Below are positions 42,361-51,477 of a stretch of 64,000 nt of DNA, piece after piece. Source of the stretch: Treponema sp. (GTDB taxonomy: Bacteria > Spirochaetota > Spirochaetia > Treponematales > Breznakiellaceae); NCBI GenBank assembly GCA_009781635.1, contig WQXU01000013.1, positions 1 to 64,000 on the forward strand, read 5' to 3'. The translations under genes and the position numbers were made by a program. Under the pieces are notes generated by a model. It was not told where the DNA came from, did not search any database, and saw nothing but the letters and a program-made list of their open reading frames with translations. The first letter of the stretch is position 1; each line of letters begins with the position of its first letter.

Positions 42361-43223
42361 TTAGCATGACAGGTTACGCATACCGCGAAAAGACAGGGCA
42401 GGATTTGTCTGTTTCTGCAGAGATTAAAGGCCTTAACAACCGCTATCTGGAAATATATGTTAATCTTCCGCCGTGGCTATCCATGTATGAAGCTAATATC
42501 CGCGAAAAAATTTCTTCCTGCTGCGGCAGGGGAAAGGCGGAAGTTTTCATCCGGGTGCGCGAGCATAATGTGCCTGTCAATATCAATATAAATAAGAATG
42601 CGGCAAGAGCCTATTATGATGCGTTAAAAAAACTTTCGAAAGAACTTGGTATAAAAGAAAAAATCGGCCTTGCCTCCCTTCTTGGAATGGAAAGCGTTAT
42701 CGAGATTGAAAAGAACCGTGATGCGGAACGTTACTGGCAGGAGATACAGCCATTACTGGATGAAGCCATTACGGCTTTTTGTCAGGAGCGGGAGAGGGAA
42801 GGAAAGCACACAGAAGAAGACATCCTCTCCCACCTTGGAATAATTGAATCATCATTAAAAAACATTTCTGCATTCGCCCCTGTAATAGAAAGTACCCTTA
42901 AGGAAAATATTAAGATGCGGTTTACGGAATTACTCGGAAACCAGGTTGATGAAAACAGGGTGATTGCAGAAACAGCTTCACTATTGTTAAAGTATACAAT
43001 TTCCGAAGAAATCTCCAGGCTTGCATCGCATCTTGCGGAGTTCAGAGCAGAGACGCAGAAAAACAAAAGGCCGGGAAAAAAACTGGACTTTTTATGCCAG
43101 GAAATAAACAGGGAAATAAACACAATCGGCTCAAAGAGTGCTATTATAGAAGTAAGCAGCGAAGTATTAAGGATGAAGGAAACCCTGGAAAATATAAGGG
43201 AGCAGTTAAGAAATATTGAGTGA
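42357..43223 (+). CDS. yicC: YicC family endoribonuclease
   Basis: 288 residues. The family start MTGYAYRE and AEIKGLNNRYLEI, the long helical middle, and the C-terminal LDFLCQEINREINTIGSKS with VLRMKETLENIREQLRNIE are all present. YicC-like proteins are ribonucleases linked to sRNA turnover and stationary-phase survival. It shares ATGA with murC and precedes cmk by 35 bases; in many bacteria yicC stands next to a nucleotide kinase (gmk), and here a CMP kinase takes that place. Confidence 0.93.
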   Translation: MISMTGYAYREKTGQDLSVSAEIKGLNNRYLEIYVNLPPWLSMYEANIREKISSCCGRGKAEVFIRVREHNVPVNININKNAARAYYDALKKLSKELGIKEKIGLASLLGMESVIEIEKNRDAERYWQEIQPLLDEAITAFCQEREREGKHTEEDILSHLGIIESSLKNISAFAPVIESTLKENIKMRFTELLGNQVDENRVIAETASLLLKYTISEEISRLASHLAEFRAETQKNKRPGKKLDFLCQEINREINTIGSKSAIIEVSSEVLRMKETLENIREQLRNIE

Positions 43224-43258
43224 TAGAGTAGCTCTGTGTAAAAAAAAGGAGAGGGCGG

Positions 43259-43786
43259 ATGAAGAAAGATATCAGAATCGCTATTTCCGGAAGAAGCGGC
43301 TGCGGAAATACAACAGTCAGTAATATGGTTGCAAAGGCTCTTGGTCTGCGTTTTATTAATTTTACATTTCGTTCGCTTGCCAATGAGCGTAATCTTGATT
43401 TAAAAAAAATACTTGAACTTGCAGAAAAAGATGATTCCATTGACAGGGAAGTAGATACACGGCAGATTCAGCTTGCCCGTGAAGGAGGCGGCTGTGTGCT
43501 TGGTTCGCGCCTTTCAATTTGGCTGCTGGAAGAAGCGGACTTAAAAATTTATCTTGATGCAGATGCGCAGACAAGAGCAGCGCGCATAGTTAACAGAGAG
43601 GGCGGCAGCCTTGAAGATGTTACCGTCTTTACAGCGGAACGTGACAGGCAGGATCATGATCGCTATCTGCGTATTTACAATATTGATACCAATAATTACA
43701 GTTTTGCAGATTTAATTATCGGCACTGATAATATTACGCCGCAGCAGATCGCAGATATTATTATAGAAAAAGCAGCCCTGATTTAA
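43259..43786 (+). CDS. cmk: Cytidylate kinase-like protein, archaeal-type
   Basis: 175 residues, shorter than the ~220 of typical bacterial Cmk. The P-loop is SGRSGCGNTT, followed by GLRFINFTFRSLA, DREVDTRQIQLA, VLGSRLSIWLLEEADLKIYL and a lid-like RIVNREGG. This arrangement matches the small archaeal-like (d)CMP kinases. It would convert CMP/dCMP to the diphosphates. AGGAG precedes the ATG. It is one of two archaeal-type pyrimidine kinases here (with pyrH at 13313). Confidence 0.8.
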   Translation: MKKDIRIAISGRSGCGNTTVSNMVAKALGLRFINFTFRSLANERNLDLKKILELAEKDDSIDREVDTRQIQLAREGGGCVLGSRLSIWLLEEADLKIYLDADAQTRAARIVNREGGSLEDVTVFTAERDRQDHDRYLRIYNIDTNNYSFADLIIGTDNITPQQIADIIIEKAALI

Positions 43787-43820
43787 CAGTGTTTTTTGCG
43801 TCGGGAACTGGAAATGATAT

Positions 43821-44795
43821 ATGATTAATAAAATAAATCCGCATAAACCGGCAGAGCAACCTGTGCAAAACGCTGATGCAAAACAAAAAATGCCGGCACA
43901 GGCTTTAAAATCACCTGCCCCTTCGCTTTCTGCAATTCCTCGTTCCGCCGCATCCCTTGCTGCCGCTGCAGGACTTCCTGCGGACAGGCTCTCTTCGTTT
44001 GTTATTTCTTTTGCGCGTTTTTTTTCACTGCCTTTAAAACCGCAGCTATTGGCGGATATTCGCCGTCAGGCTCTTGTACCGTCAAATCAGACTGCGCAGG
44101 CAAACCAGGAGAATCCATCAAGCGGTGTAAAAGCGCATAACACGCTGCGCGAGGCCCTGTCATTTGCTGCCGCAGCCGCAGAAAGCAAGGGAGTTGAGCT
44201 TCAGCCCAAAGGCCTTGAATCATATGCAGAAGCAGTTGACCCTGATTCGCAGCGGCAGGAACAAAAGCAAAGGAAACGCAGCAAAGAAAAAGATAAAAAA
44301 ATAAATGCATCAGAGAATGAAGGCTCAAAAAAAGATTTTATTACAGCAGATTTATTAAAAAAAATGGCTTTGGAATATACAGAAGAAAATCCGCTTCTTG
44401 ATATATTAAATAAACTGCCTTTAAAAAACGCTCAGCGCTGGATCGTCTTTCCGTTTGATTTTGACGGGTTCAGGGTTTCAATGAGAATCCTCCTTGATGA
44501 AGAGCATGCCTGTAATCGCGCTGTTTGCATGGTTCTGGATATATTAAAAACCGGCGGCGCAGAACCAAAAAAAAGACAGCTTTTTATATTGGAATCTGCA
44601 AATGAGAAACCGGTAAGATTGATTGTTTACAATAGACCCATGCTTGAAGAAAAGGCGCATCCTCAGTATAAAAGTGAATTGTCAGAACTTTTGGGAATTC
44701 AGTCAGAAAGAATATTTATCCGCAGCAGCGATGATTCATTTGCGCATGAAGCATGCTGCGATGAACCTTATACATTAATTGACGAGGCTGTGTAG
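43821..44795 (+). CDS. FliK/YlqG-like protein paired with an FlhB C-domain protein
   Basis: 324 residues. A long, low-complexity N-terminal part rich in Ala, Ser, Pro and Gln (~1-155), a highly charged Lys/Arg/Glu stretch, then a compact C-terminal domain (~180-320) beginning LLKKMALEYTEENPLL and with QRWIVFPFDFDGFRVSMRILL, which resembles the FliK/YlqG C-terminal fold in pattern. The pairing with a stand-alone FlhB C-domain gene two bases downstream repeats the ylqG-ylqH order known in Bacillus. By analogy it may act in flagellar export switching. Family assignment rests on architecture and context, not strong identity. Confidence 0.6.
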   Translation: MINKINPHKPAEQPVQNADAKQKMPAQALKSPAPSLSAIPRSAASLAAAAGLPADRLSSFVISFARFFSLPLKPQLLADIRRQALVPSNQTAQANQENPSSGVKAHNTLREALSFAAAAAESKGVELQPKGLESYAEAVDPDSQRQEQKQRKRSKEKDKKINASENEGSKKDFITADLLKKMALEYTEENPLLDILNKLPLKNAQRWIVFPFDFDGFRVSMRILLDEEHACNRAVCMVLDILKTGGAEPKKRQLFILESANEKPVRLIVYNRPMLEEKAHPQYKSELSELLGIQSERIFIRSSDDSFAHEACCDEPYTLIDEAV

Positions 44796-44796
44796 T

Positions 44797-45084
44797 ATGG
44801 GAAAAAGGAAAATAGCATCCGCCCTTGGCTATTCGCCAGGTGATCCTGCTCCTGTGCTTTTTGCATCCGGCAGAGACAAAAAAGCGGAAAAAATTATTGC
44901 TATTGCAGAGGAAGCAGGAGTTGCGGTTGTAGAAGATGCTGCGCTTGCTGCTCTGCTGGATGCAAGTGCGGCAAAACCCGGCGATTATATACCATACTGG
45001 TGCTGGGAAGCGGCAGCCAGGGTACTTGCCTTTGTAATGGATACGGAAGACTCGCATACCATAATAAATAAAAAGACTACTTGA
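44797..45084 (+). CDS. FlhB C-terminal-domain protein (FhlB/YlqH type)
   Basis: 95 residues from ATG 44797. It matches the cytoplasmic export-switch domain of FlhB (KRKIASALGYSPGDPAPVLFASG, AEKIIAIAEEAGVAVVEDAALAALL, GDYIPYWCWEAAARVLAFV) but lacks the membrane part and the NPTH autocleavage site, which is replaced by SPGD. Stand-alone copies can partly support flagellar export in other bacteria. It starts two bases after the FliK-like gene. The frame is open from 44779, inside that gene; the later ATG with GAGG upstream is preferred. The tRNA-Gly promoter overlaps its stop. Confidence 0.85.
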   Translation: MGKRKIASALGYSPGDPAPVLFASGRDKKAEKIIAIAEEAGVAVVEDAALAALLDASAAKPGDYIPYWCWEAAARVLAFVMDTEDSHTIINKKTT

Positions 45085-45109
45085 CTTTTTTCAGTATTTT
45101 TGCAAATAT
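45081..45109 (+). promoter_or_regulatory. Promoter of the tRNA-Gly/tRNA-Val cluster
   Basis: TTGACT (45081-45086), 17-base spacer, AAATAT (45104-45109). The -35 is identical to that of the tRNA-Cys promoter. It lies 34 bases before tRNA-Gly. Confidence 0.5.
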
Positions 45110-45143
45110 CAACGCAGGACGCATTTGCAGCAGTAATAATCCG

Positions 45144-45215
45144 GCGGCTGTCGTATAACGGCTATTACCCCAGCCTTCCAAGCTGGAGACGTGGGTTCGA
45201 CTCCCATCAGCCGCT
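45144..45215 (+). tRNA. trnG: tRNA-Gly (TCC)
   Basis: Acceptor GCGGCTG pairs with CAGCCGC (45208-45214), discriminator U. Anticodon arm CCAGC/GCTGG with loop CTTCCAA, anticodon TCC. T-arm GTGGG/CTCCCAT region with TTCGACT. CCA is not encoded. It lies 57 bases before tRNA-Val. Confidence 0.95.
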
Positions 45216-45272
45216 TAAAACTGCTTTCAAGGGTCCCAAAGCCGGCTTGCCAGGGCCGCTTTTCCATAAACC

Positions 45273-45346
45273 GGGCGCATAACTCAGCTGGTTAGAGTGC
45301 TTGCCTTACACGCAAGATGTCCAAGGTTCGAATCCTTGTGTGCCCA
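45273..45346 (+). tRNA. trnV: tRNA-Val (TAC)
   Basis: Acceptor GGGCGCA pairs with TGTGCCC (one G-U), discriminator A. D-arm with AGCTGGTTAGAGT; anticodon arm CTTGC/GCAAG with loop CTTACAC, anticodon TAC; T-arm with GGTTCGAATCC. CCA is not encoded. The start codon of the nucleoside lipoprotein lies 20 bases downstream. Confidence 0.96.
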
Positions 45347-45366
45347 ATGTTGATGCGGAGGAAAAT

Positions 45367-46473
45367 TTGAAAAAAATTCTTTTAATATGCTTAATATCAG
45401 TTTTATTATTGTCGGTTTCATGTCAAAGAAGAAATGCAAATATCGATCCCTTTAATGATATGGGTGTAACTGTCCGCTTGCTTACTGATAATACAGGGGT
45501 GGATGATAAATCCTTTAACGCTGCCGCATGGAGGGGTATCCTTGAGTTCTACGGCGATACCTGGGCTAATCCAAGGCAGAGGGGAATGGCTTATGACTGG
45601 ATTACCGCTTCAGATCAAAGCATGTATATTCCGAATCTCAGGCAGGCAACGGATGAGGGTTATGATCTTAGGATAGTAAATGGTTTTACATGGGACGATG
45701 CTGTAACGCAGGTTTCAAAAGATAATCCAAATCAAAAATATTTAATAGTTGACGTTGACTGGCTTGAAGCAAGTAATGTAATGCAGGCAGCTTATGCCGA
45801 GCATGAGGGCTCATATCTTGTCGGCGTTGCTGCGGCATTAAAGGCTGTAGAAGACGGCATTATAAATCCGCGTTTTGGTTTCATTGGCGGAGTGCCGGGC
45901 GCTGTTATTACCAAATTTCAGGTAGGTTATGTGCAAGGCATTCTCTCTGTAATTCCCGGCGCGCAGATAGTCGACTATTATGTAGGCAGCTGGAATGAAC
46001 CGGCTCTTGCAAAGATACAGGCAATGAACTGGTATGACTCCGGCGTATATGCAGTTTTTTCTGCGGCAGGGAACAGCGGCAACGGGACAATAGCCCAAGC
46101 CAGAGAATACCGCGCTGCAGGCAGGAATGTCTGGGCAATAGGCGTAGATTCGGATCAATTTGAAGAAGGCTTGTTTAATGCAACAGAATCCGCAGTGCTT
46201 ACATCAATGTTAAAGCGCGTAGAGAACAGTGTATTGTATACGCTTAACGCCGTAAAGAATAATACATTTTCTCCCAGAGTTATTGTTTTTGATTTAAAAG
46301 CCGATGGTGTTGGCTATTCAGACGCCAATCCGGCTCTGAGCAGAAATATCATCGACGCCCTGGAGATTGTTAAGGGGCAAATCTCAAGCGGCCAGATTAC
46401 AGTTGCAGCTACCCTGGCGGAAGCCATGCAACTGCCTGGCTTTCCTCAAAACTTAAGAGCGATTGACGACTAA
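45367..46473 (+). CDS. Bmp/PnrA-family nucleoside-binding lipoprotein
   Basis: 368 residues. The start is TTG 45367 with GGAGG (45357-45361) five bases upstream; the longer frame would begin inside tRNA-Val. Signal sequence KKILLICLISVLLLSVSC ends in a lipobox with Cys19. The mature part is a BMP-family periplasmic-binding protein (VDDKSFNAAAWRGI, VDVDWLEASNVMQAAYAEHEGSYLVG, AIGVDSDQFEEG), the family of Treponema TmpC/PnrA that binds purine nucleosides. Two permease genes follow with overlaps, but no ATPase gene. Confidence 0.9.
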   Translation: MKKILLICLISVLLLSVSCQRRNANIDPFNDMGVTVRLLTDNTGVDDKSFNAAAWRGILEFYGDTWANPRQRGMAYDWITASDQSMYIPNLRQATDEGYDLRIVNGFTWDDAVTQVSKDNPNQKYLIVDVDWLEASNVMQAAYAEHEGSYLVGVAAALKAVEDGIINPRFGFIGGVPGAVITKFQVGYVQGILSVIPGAQIVDYYVGSWNEPALAKIQAMNWYDSGVYAVFSAAGNSGNGTIAQAREYRAAGRNVWAIGVDSDQFEEGLFNATESAVLTSMLKRVENSVLYTLNAVKNNTFSPRVIVFDLKADGVGYSDANPALSRNIIDALEIVKGQISSGQITVAATLAEAMQLPGFPQNLRAIDD

Positions 46474-47608
46474 AACAAAAATATTTAAAGACTGGTTTCC
46501 TGATTTTTTTATAGGCGCGAAAACCGGGGTTCTGTTGTCAGCTTCAAATGCCGCCGTTTCTGCCGCGGTTGTGTTTCTTGGTTTTTTAATTGCTACAATA
46601 CTCCTTTTAATAATTGGAAGAAATCCGCTTGGCATGTACCAGGCCATTTTTCAGGTTGTAAGCGGTTTTGATTCGCGCCGCGGCACATGGAATGCGCGTT
46701 ATGTGGGAGAATGGTTTGTTCTTTCCATGCCTTTAATTCTCTGCGGTTTAAGCATGGGTTTCTCCGCGCGCTCGGGGCTTTTTAATATCGGCGCAGAAGG
46801 GCAGTACATTACAGGATTGACTGCGGCGCAGATTATAGCCCTTTCCTTTCCGCGTATCCAAATTTTGCACATGGCATTCGCTGTGTTAGGTGCAATGGCA
46901 GCGGGAGCCGCATGGGGAGGCATTGCCGGTTTTTTTAAGGCGCGTTACAGAGTTTCGGAAGTTGTTACAACTATTATGATGAATTACATTGCTTTGTATG
47001 TGCATCGTCTTTTCACATTAAGGATTCCGGGCAGCAATACTTTCAGAACGCCCGACTTTTCAGATACAGCATCGCTTTCAAGCTCCGTTTTGTCAGAGCT
47101 TACAAATAATTCAAGGCTGAATAACGGCCTGTGGTTTACATTGGCGGCAGTTCTGATTTACTGGTTAATAATGGAAAAAAGCACATTTGGATATTCTCTG
47201 CGCGCCGCAGGATTAAACAAGGATGCAGCCCTTTATGCCGGTATTCGCGTGAAGACCAACATTACAATTGCCATGACAATTTCCGGAGCGTTCGCAGGGC
47301 TTGCAGGCGCAGTTGTTGCATTGGGCGTATTTTCCCATGGGCGCGTGTTAGCGTCTTTTGAAGGATATGGGTTTGACGGAATAGCTGTCGCCCTTGGCGG
47401 AAATTGTACGGCAATAGGGATCACCGTTATGGGATTACTTTTCGGTATGTTAAAATCCGCCCAGCCTTTGATGCAGTCGCGGCAAATTCCAAGAGAAATT
47501 GTTTCGATTATTATGGGACTTGTTGTAGTTTTTATTTCACTGCGGCCGGGAATTCAAATGTTTACGCAATGGCGCCTGAAAATAAAAGCGCAAAAGAGGA
47601 ATGAATGA
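46463..47608 (+). CDS. ABC transporter permease, nucleoside type (first subunit)
   Basis: 381 residues, about nine membrane segments, BPD_transp_2 (branched-chain/sugar-type) family. It has FNIGAEGQYITGLTAAQI and the cytoplasmic coupling motif around RAAGLNKDAALYAGI. Its likely TTG start at 46463 overlaps the lipoprotein gene by 11 bases; no ATG is available before the first membrane span. It pairs with the permease at 47605 to form the membrane channel for nucleosides delivered by the lipoprotein. Confidence 0.9.
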   Translation: MTTKTKIFKDWFPDFFIGAKTGVLLSASNAAVSAAVVFLGFLIATILLLIIGRNPLGMYQAIFQVVSGFDSRRGTWNARYVGEWFVLSMPLILCGLSMGFSARSGLFNIGAEGQYITGLTAAQIIALSFPRIQILHMAFAVLGAMAAGAAWGGIAGFFKARYRVSEVVTTIMMNYIALYVHRLFTLRIPGSNTFRTPDFSDTASLSSSVLSELTNNSRLNNGLWFTLAAVLIYWLIMEKSTFGYSLRAAGLNKDAALYAGIRVKTNITIAMTISGAFAGLAGAVVALGVFSHGRVLASFEGYGFDGIAVALGGNCTAIGITVMGLLFGMLKSAQPLMQSRQIPREIVSIIMGLVVVFISLRPGIQMFTQWRLKIKAQKRNE

Positions 47609-48498
47609 CAGGCATGCTTGTTCCGACATTAATGATTGTCTCTCCCATTTTGATTGCAGCCATCGGAGGCATGATCTGTGAGCGTGCGGGAGTTGTTAAT
47701 ATTGCGCTGGAAGGGCTTATGTCCATCGGCGCCATGACTGCCGCAATTACGCATGTGCTGCTTGAAACGCGCATTGGCTTTTCAATACCGCTTGCATTGC
47801 TTCTTGCTGCGCTGGGCGGCGGATTATTTTCATCCATTCATGCATTTGCCTCTGTTACTTTAAGAGCGGATCAGGTTATATCCGGTACGGGAATTAATCT
47901 TCTTTCAAACGGGCTGACGGTTTTTATCTGCCAGCTTGTGTTTCGTATGGATCGCAGCATGAGTTACAGGATGGGAATGCAGACTGATTTTACCGGATTA
48001 TATCCAACCATTTGGATTGCTCTTGTTATTTTAGCTGCATCAGCTTTCATATTGTACAAGCGTCCCTTTGGGCTTCGTCTGCGCGCCGCCGGAGAGTATC
48101 CGCAGGCGCTGGCTGCAGCCGGGGTTAATGTTGTCAGGATAAAATATATTGCAGTTATAATTTCCGGTCTTCTTGCTGGACTTGCGGGAGCCTGCGTCGT
48201 TCTTACACAGGATATTCAGTTTACAGTTAATACAATTAACGGAAAAGGTTTTATAGCTCTTGCCGCAGTTTCATTCGGACGCTGGCTTCCTTTGGGTGTT
48301 CTTGGCGCAAGTTTTTTATTCGGCCTTTCATCGAGTCTGGCTGTAACTGTCTTTAATATAAGGAGTCTGGATTTTCTGCCTTCTGAAGTGTTTAATATGC
48401 TGCCCTATCTTATTACGCTTTTAACACTTGTGATTTTCAGCGGAAGAGATTACGCTCCAAAAGCAATAGGCCAACCCTACGATAAAACCAGGAATTGA
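47605..48498 (+). CDS. ABC transporter permease, nucleoside type (second subunit)
   Basis: 297 residues with about eight membrane segments, same family as the previous gene. VVNIALEGLMSIGAMTAA and RLRAAGEYPQALAAAGVNVVRIKY (ligand-side and coupling regions) match the smaller permease of PnrA/NupPQ-type transporters. It overlaps the first permease by ATGA. The -35 of the next promoter overlaps its stop codon. Confidence 0.92.
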   Translation: MTGMLVPTLMIVSPILIAAIGGMICERAGVVNIALEGLMSIGAMTAAITHVLLETRIGFSIPLALLLAALGGGLFSSIHAFASVTLRADQVISGTGINLLSNGLTVFICQLVFRMDRSMSYRMGMQTDFTGLYPTIWIALVILAASAFILYKRPFGLRLRAAGEYPQALAAAGVNVVRIKYIAVIISGLLAGLAGACVVLTQDIQFTVNTINGKGFIALAAVSFGRWLPLGVLGASFLFGLSSSLAVTVFNIRSLDFLPSEVFNMLPYLITLLTLVIFSGRDYAPKAIGQPYDKTRN

Positions 48499-48523
48499 CC
48501 TTACAGGAAAATCGCAGTAATCT
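48495..48523 (+). promoter_or_regulatory. Promoter of the TM2 gene (leaderless geometry)
   Basis: TTGACC (48495-48500), exact 17-base spacer, TAATCT (48518-48523); ATG 48530 is seven bases after the -10. No Shine-Dalgarno. Confidence 0.55.
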
Positions 48524-48529
48524 GTATTA

Positions 48530-49024
48530 ATGTACAATACATTAATTGCATATCTTCTGTTTTTTCTCTCCGGCTTTGGAGTGCTGGGTTTTCATCGCTT
48601 CTATTTGGGAAAAATAGGCACAGGGCTTCTGTGGATGTTCACAGGCGGACTTTTAACAATAGGTTCATGGTTCGATTTTTTTACGCTTCCGGGACAGGTA
48701 AGAGAAGCGAACATACGCCAGGCAATTATAGATGAGTCAATGAGAAGAGGCACAAGCTGGCGTAATATTAATGACGGGCAAACCCGGATTGTACATGAAA
48801 AGGAACCAGTAGAAAGAGCAATACTAAGGCTTGCAAAATCAAATAAAGGCATTCTTACAGCAAGCGAAGTGGCGCTGGCTGCAAATATTTCCATGGACGA
48901 AGCAAAAAAAGATTTGGAAGCCATGGTTAACAAGGGTTTTGCCGAATTGCGTGTGCGCCAGTCAGGAACTCTTGTCTATACAATTCCAGATCTTATGGAC
49001 AGTGACGAACCGCTTGTTGACTGA
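48530..49024 (+). CDS. TM2-domain membrane protein with winged-helix-like tail
   Basis: 164 residues. The TM2 domain (~5-55) has two membrane segments and the motif GFHRFYLGKIGTGLLW. A charged linker leads to a ~60-residue C-terminal region (KGILTASEVALAANISMDEAKKDLEAMVNKGFAELRV) that reads like a winged helix. The combination recurs in other bacteria without a known role. It converges with mutS2, five bases apart. Confidence 0.85.
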   Translation: MYNTLIAYLLFFLSGFGVLGFHRFYLGKIGTGLLWMFTGGLLTIGSWFDFFTLPGQVREANIRQAIIDESMRRGTSWRNINDGQTRIVHEKEPVERAILRLAKSNKGILTASEVALAANISMDEAKKDLEAMVNKGFAELRVRQSGTLVYTIPDLMDSDEPLVD

Positions 49025-49029
49025 TAATA

Positions 49030-51471
49030 TCATTTTAAAATTACTTCTGTTCTGCCAAACCCGCCAAGCTCGGGCCGCGAAAAAAAATAATCTTCAACAG
49101 CAGGATCATTTTTAAGATAATCATGAACTCCCTTCTGAAGTATGCCGCTGCCTTTGCCATGGATAACAGAAAATGTTTTTAACCCGCAAAGCGAAGCTGC
49201 TTCAATTTGACGGCGGAGGGATTCTATCGCTTCTTCAAACCTCATGCCCCGCAGTTTAAGTTCATAAACTGCATTCCCGGATGATTCGCCGTACTCTGCT
49301 GCCCAGGATGTGAAAGCTGCGGATTTGGAAGGATTTTTTACAGGGGCGCTGAGTAAAAGCTCGCTTTCCGGAAAACTTATTTTAAGTGAGCCGATTTTAA
49401 CAAGCCATGAAGTTCCGGCTGTATTTTTTTTATCTGCGCGTATAATTGTGCCGCGCTGTCTTGAGGGTCCTGCAAAAACATCCATACCGGGAGCAAGATC
49501 TGAAGCGGAAATTGATTTTTTCTCGTTTGCCAGTATTTGTTTTTTAATTGCGCGCTCTTCCGCCGCTAATGCCTCGCTTTCGTTTTCTGCGTAAGAAGCA
49601 AGTTCATTTAAAAATTCTTTTACCTTAAGTGTTTTTTTGCGGTCTACTTCGCCCTCTTTTATTTCGCGCACCAGGTTTTCAAGTGTTTTACGGCTCTCGC
49701 TCAGGAATTGTCCAAGCTTGCCGACGGACCCGCGTTTTAATTCCGCTTCTTTTTGACGAAGCTGCAATTCTTTTAAATCAGCTTTTCTTTTTTCTTCTTT
49801 TAGCCTGCTTTGCTCGGCAAGGCCTGTTTTTTCAAGTCCGGCAAGTTCTCTTTGTTTTTGTTCAAGTTCTTTTATCATTGCTGAAACATCGGATTTTTCT
49901 TCATTGATGTAATTTCTGGCGGCGCTTACAATCGCACTGTCAAGGCCGTTTGCCGCAGCTATGTCAATCGCCCTGCTTTCGCCGGGAAGTCCTGTGATAA
50001 TTTTATATGTAGGTGAAAGCGTTTGCATGTCAAATTCCACCGATGCATTTTCTACGCCCGGTCTTGTATAACCGTAGTGCTTTAAAATACCGTGATGTGT
50101 TGTAACGATCATGCGCGCATTTTTTCCTATTAAATAATCCAAAACTGCCATTGCTATTGCGCCGCCTTCCTGCGGATCAGTCCCAGAGCCAAGCTCGTCA
50201 AGAAGAACCAGGGATTTTTCAGTAGCGCAGGATGTGATGGCCGATATATTTGTAATGTGAGCTGAAAATGTCGAAAGGGACTGATTAATGGATTGTTCAT
50301 CGCCGATATCAGCATATATTCCGTCAAAGACAGGCAGAATGCTTCCTTCAGAAAGAGGGAGGGCAAGCGCGCTCTGGTTCATCATGGCAAGAAGCCCCAG
50401 GGTTTTCAGCGCAACGGTTTTTCCGCCTGTGTTGGGGCCTGTTATGATTAATGTGCGTGTATTATTATTCATTTCTATATTGATGGGAACCGCTTTTTTT
50501 ATCATGGGATGGCGTGCCTGTATTAACAAAAGACTGTAATCCCCGCCGGAACCGGCTGCGCAGGCGAAATGCCCCTTTGTTGCGGCGGAATATTTTGCCC
50601 TGGCCCTTAAACATTCAAGTTCAATAATAGTTATATGAAATATTTTAAGGTTTTCCGCATGAACAGAAATATTTGCAGTTAACTCCCGCAGTATCCTGTG
50701 AATCTCGGCATCAAGATTTCTTTTTTCAAGTAAAAGTTCATTATTTTTTTCTACAACATCCAGAGGTTCAATAAATACTGTCTGGCCGCTTGATGATACT
50801 TCATGTACAATCCCGGGAATTCTTCCCCGGAAATTTGCTTTTACGGCAAGAACAGCCCTTCCGTCCCTCTGCGAAGGAAGATTAGATTGCAGCATACGCC
50901 TGTAATCATCATCTGCCGCATAACGCGAAACTGTATTCTTAAGTTCCTTGTCAAGGCTGCTTATGCGTTTTCTTATGGCGCGTAACACCGGAAGATCCCG
51001 CAGATTGCCGTCTCTGTCAATAATTTTAAAAATTTCAGATGCGGCAGGGCTGCAATCAGGAAGATCATCCAGCATTGAAAAAAGCGCCAATTTTCCTTTT
51101 GTCTGCTGTTCCCTGTATTCATTCCTGTCTTTGTTAAGCCATTTTGTCAGTTCAAGGCCGCGCTCAATAAAAAGCCCGATGGCAAGAGCCTCATCCAAAT
51201 CAAGAACAGTGCTCTGTGTTTCAATCTTTGGAAGCAGAAAACCTGCGGAAGGCAGCCATGAACGGGGATCGTCGCCGTAAAATACAATCATCTGAAAAAT
51301 GGCTTTAACAATGTCCTTGATATTTTCTGCAGAATCATCATAAACAGGATTAGAGTTTTTTATTCTGACAGACGCTTCTTCGCTTACAGACTGGGATGCA
51401 ACATTTTCCAGTATCTGCGAATACTCCAAGAGGGTTTGAGTTTTTTCTGCAAGTGCATTTTTACCTGTCAT
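49030..51471 (-). CDS. mutS2: Endonuclease MutS2
   Basis: 813 residues. N-terminal coiled/lever region, MutS-type ATPase with GPNTGGKTVALKTLG, ADIGDEQSINQSLSTFSAH and LLDELGSGTDPQEG, a long charged coiled coil (~515-620), and a C-terminal Smr nuclease domain with LRGMRFEEAIESL and HGKGSGIL. It lacks the mismatch-recognition domain of MutS. Family members limit recombination or rescue stalled ribosomes by splitting collided ones (RqcU). The ATG has a promoter at leaderless distance. rsgA lies 31 bases upstream on the same strand. Confidence 0.96.
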   Translation of the reverse strand: MTGKNALAEKTQTLLEYSQILENVASQSVSEEASVRIKNSNPVYDDSAENIKDIVKAIFQMIVFYGDDPRSWLPSAGFLLPKIETQSTVLDLDEALAIGLFIERGLELTKWLNKDRNEYREQQTKGKLALFSMLDDLPDCSPAASEIFKIIDRDGNLRDLPVLRAIRKRISSLDKELKNTVSRYAADDDYRRMLQSNLPSQRDGRAVLAVKANFRGRIPGIVHEVSSSGQTVFIEPLDVVEKNNELLLEKRNLDAEIHRILRELTANISVHAENLKIFHITIIELECLRARAKYSAATKGHFACAAGSGGDYSLLLIQARHPMIKKAVPINIEMNNNTRTLIITGPNTGGKTVALKTLGLLAMMNQSALALPLSEGSILPVFDGIYADIGDEQSINQSLSTFSAHITNISAITSCATEKSLVLLDELGSGTDPQEGGAIAMAVLDYLIGKNARMIVTTHHGILKHYGYTRPGVENASVEFDMQTLSPTYKIITGLPGESRAIDIAAANGLDSAIVSAARNYINEEKSDVSAMIKELEQKQRELAGLEKTGLAEQSRLKEEKRKADLKELQLRQKEAELKRGSVGKLGQFLSESRKTLENLVREIKEGEVDRKKTLKVKEFLNELASYAENESEALAAEERAIKKQILANEKKSISASDLAPGMDVFAGPSRQRGTIIRADKKNTAGTSWLVKIGSLKISFPESELLLSAPVKNPSKSAAFTSWAAEYGESSGNAVYELKLRGMRFEEAIESLRRQIEAASLCGLKTFSVIHGKGSGILQKGVHDYLKNDPAVEDYFFSRPELGGFGRTEVILK

Positions 51472-51477
51472 ATATTT

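Noticed and set aside
45301-45366. Lipoprotein start within tRNA-Val
   Set aside because: The codons coincide with the tRNA gene; TTG 45367 has a Shine-Dalgarno and begins the signal peptide.
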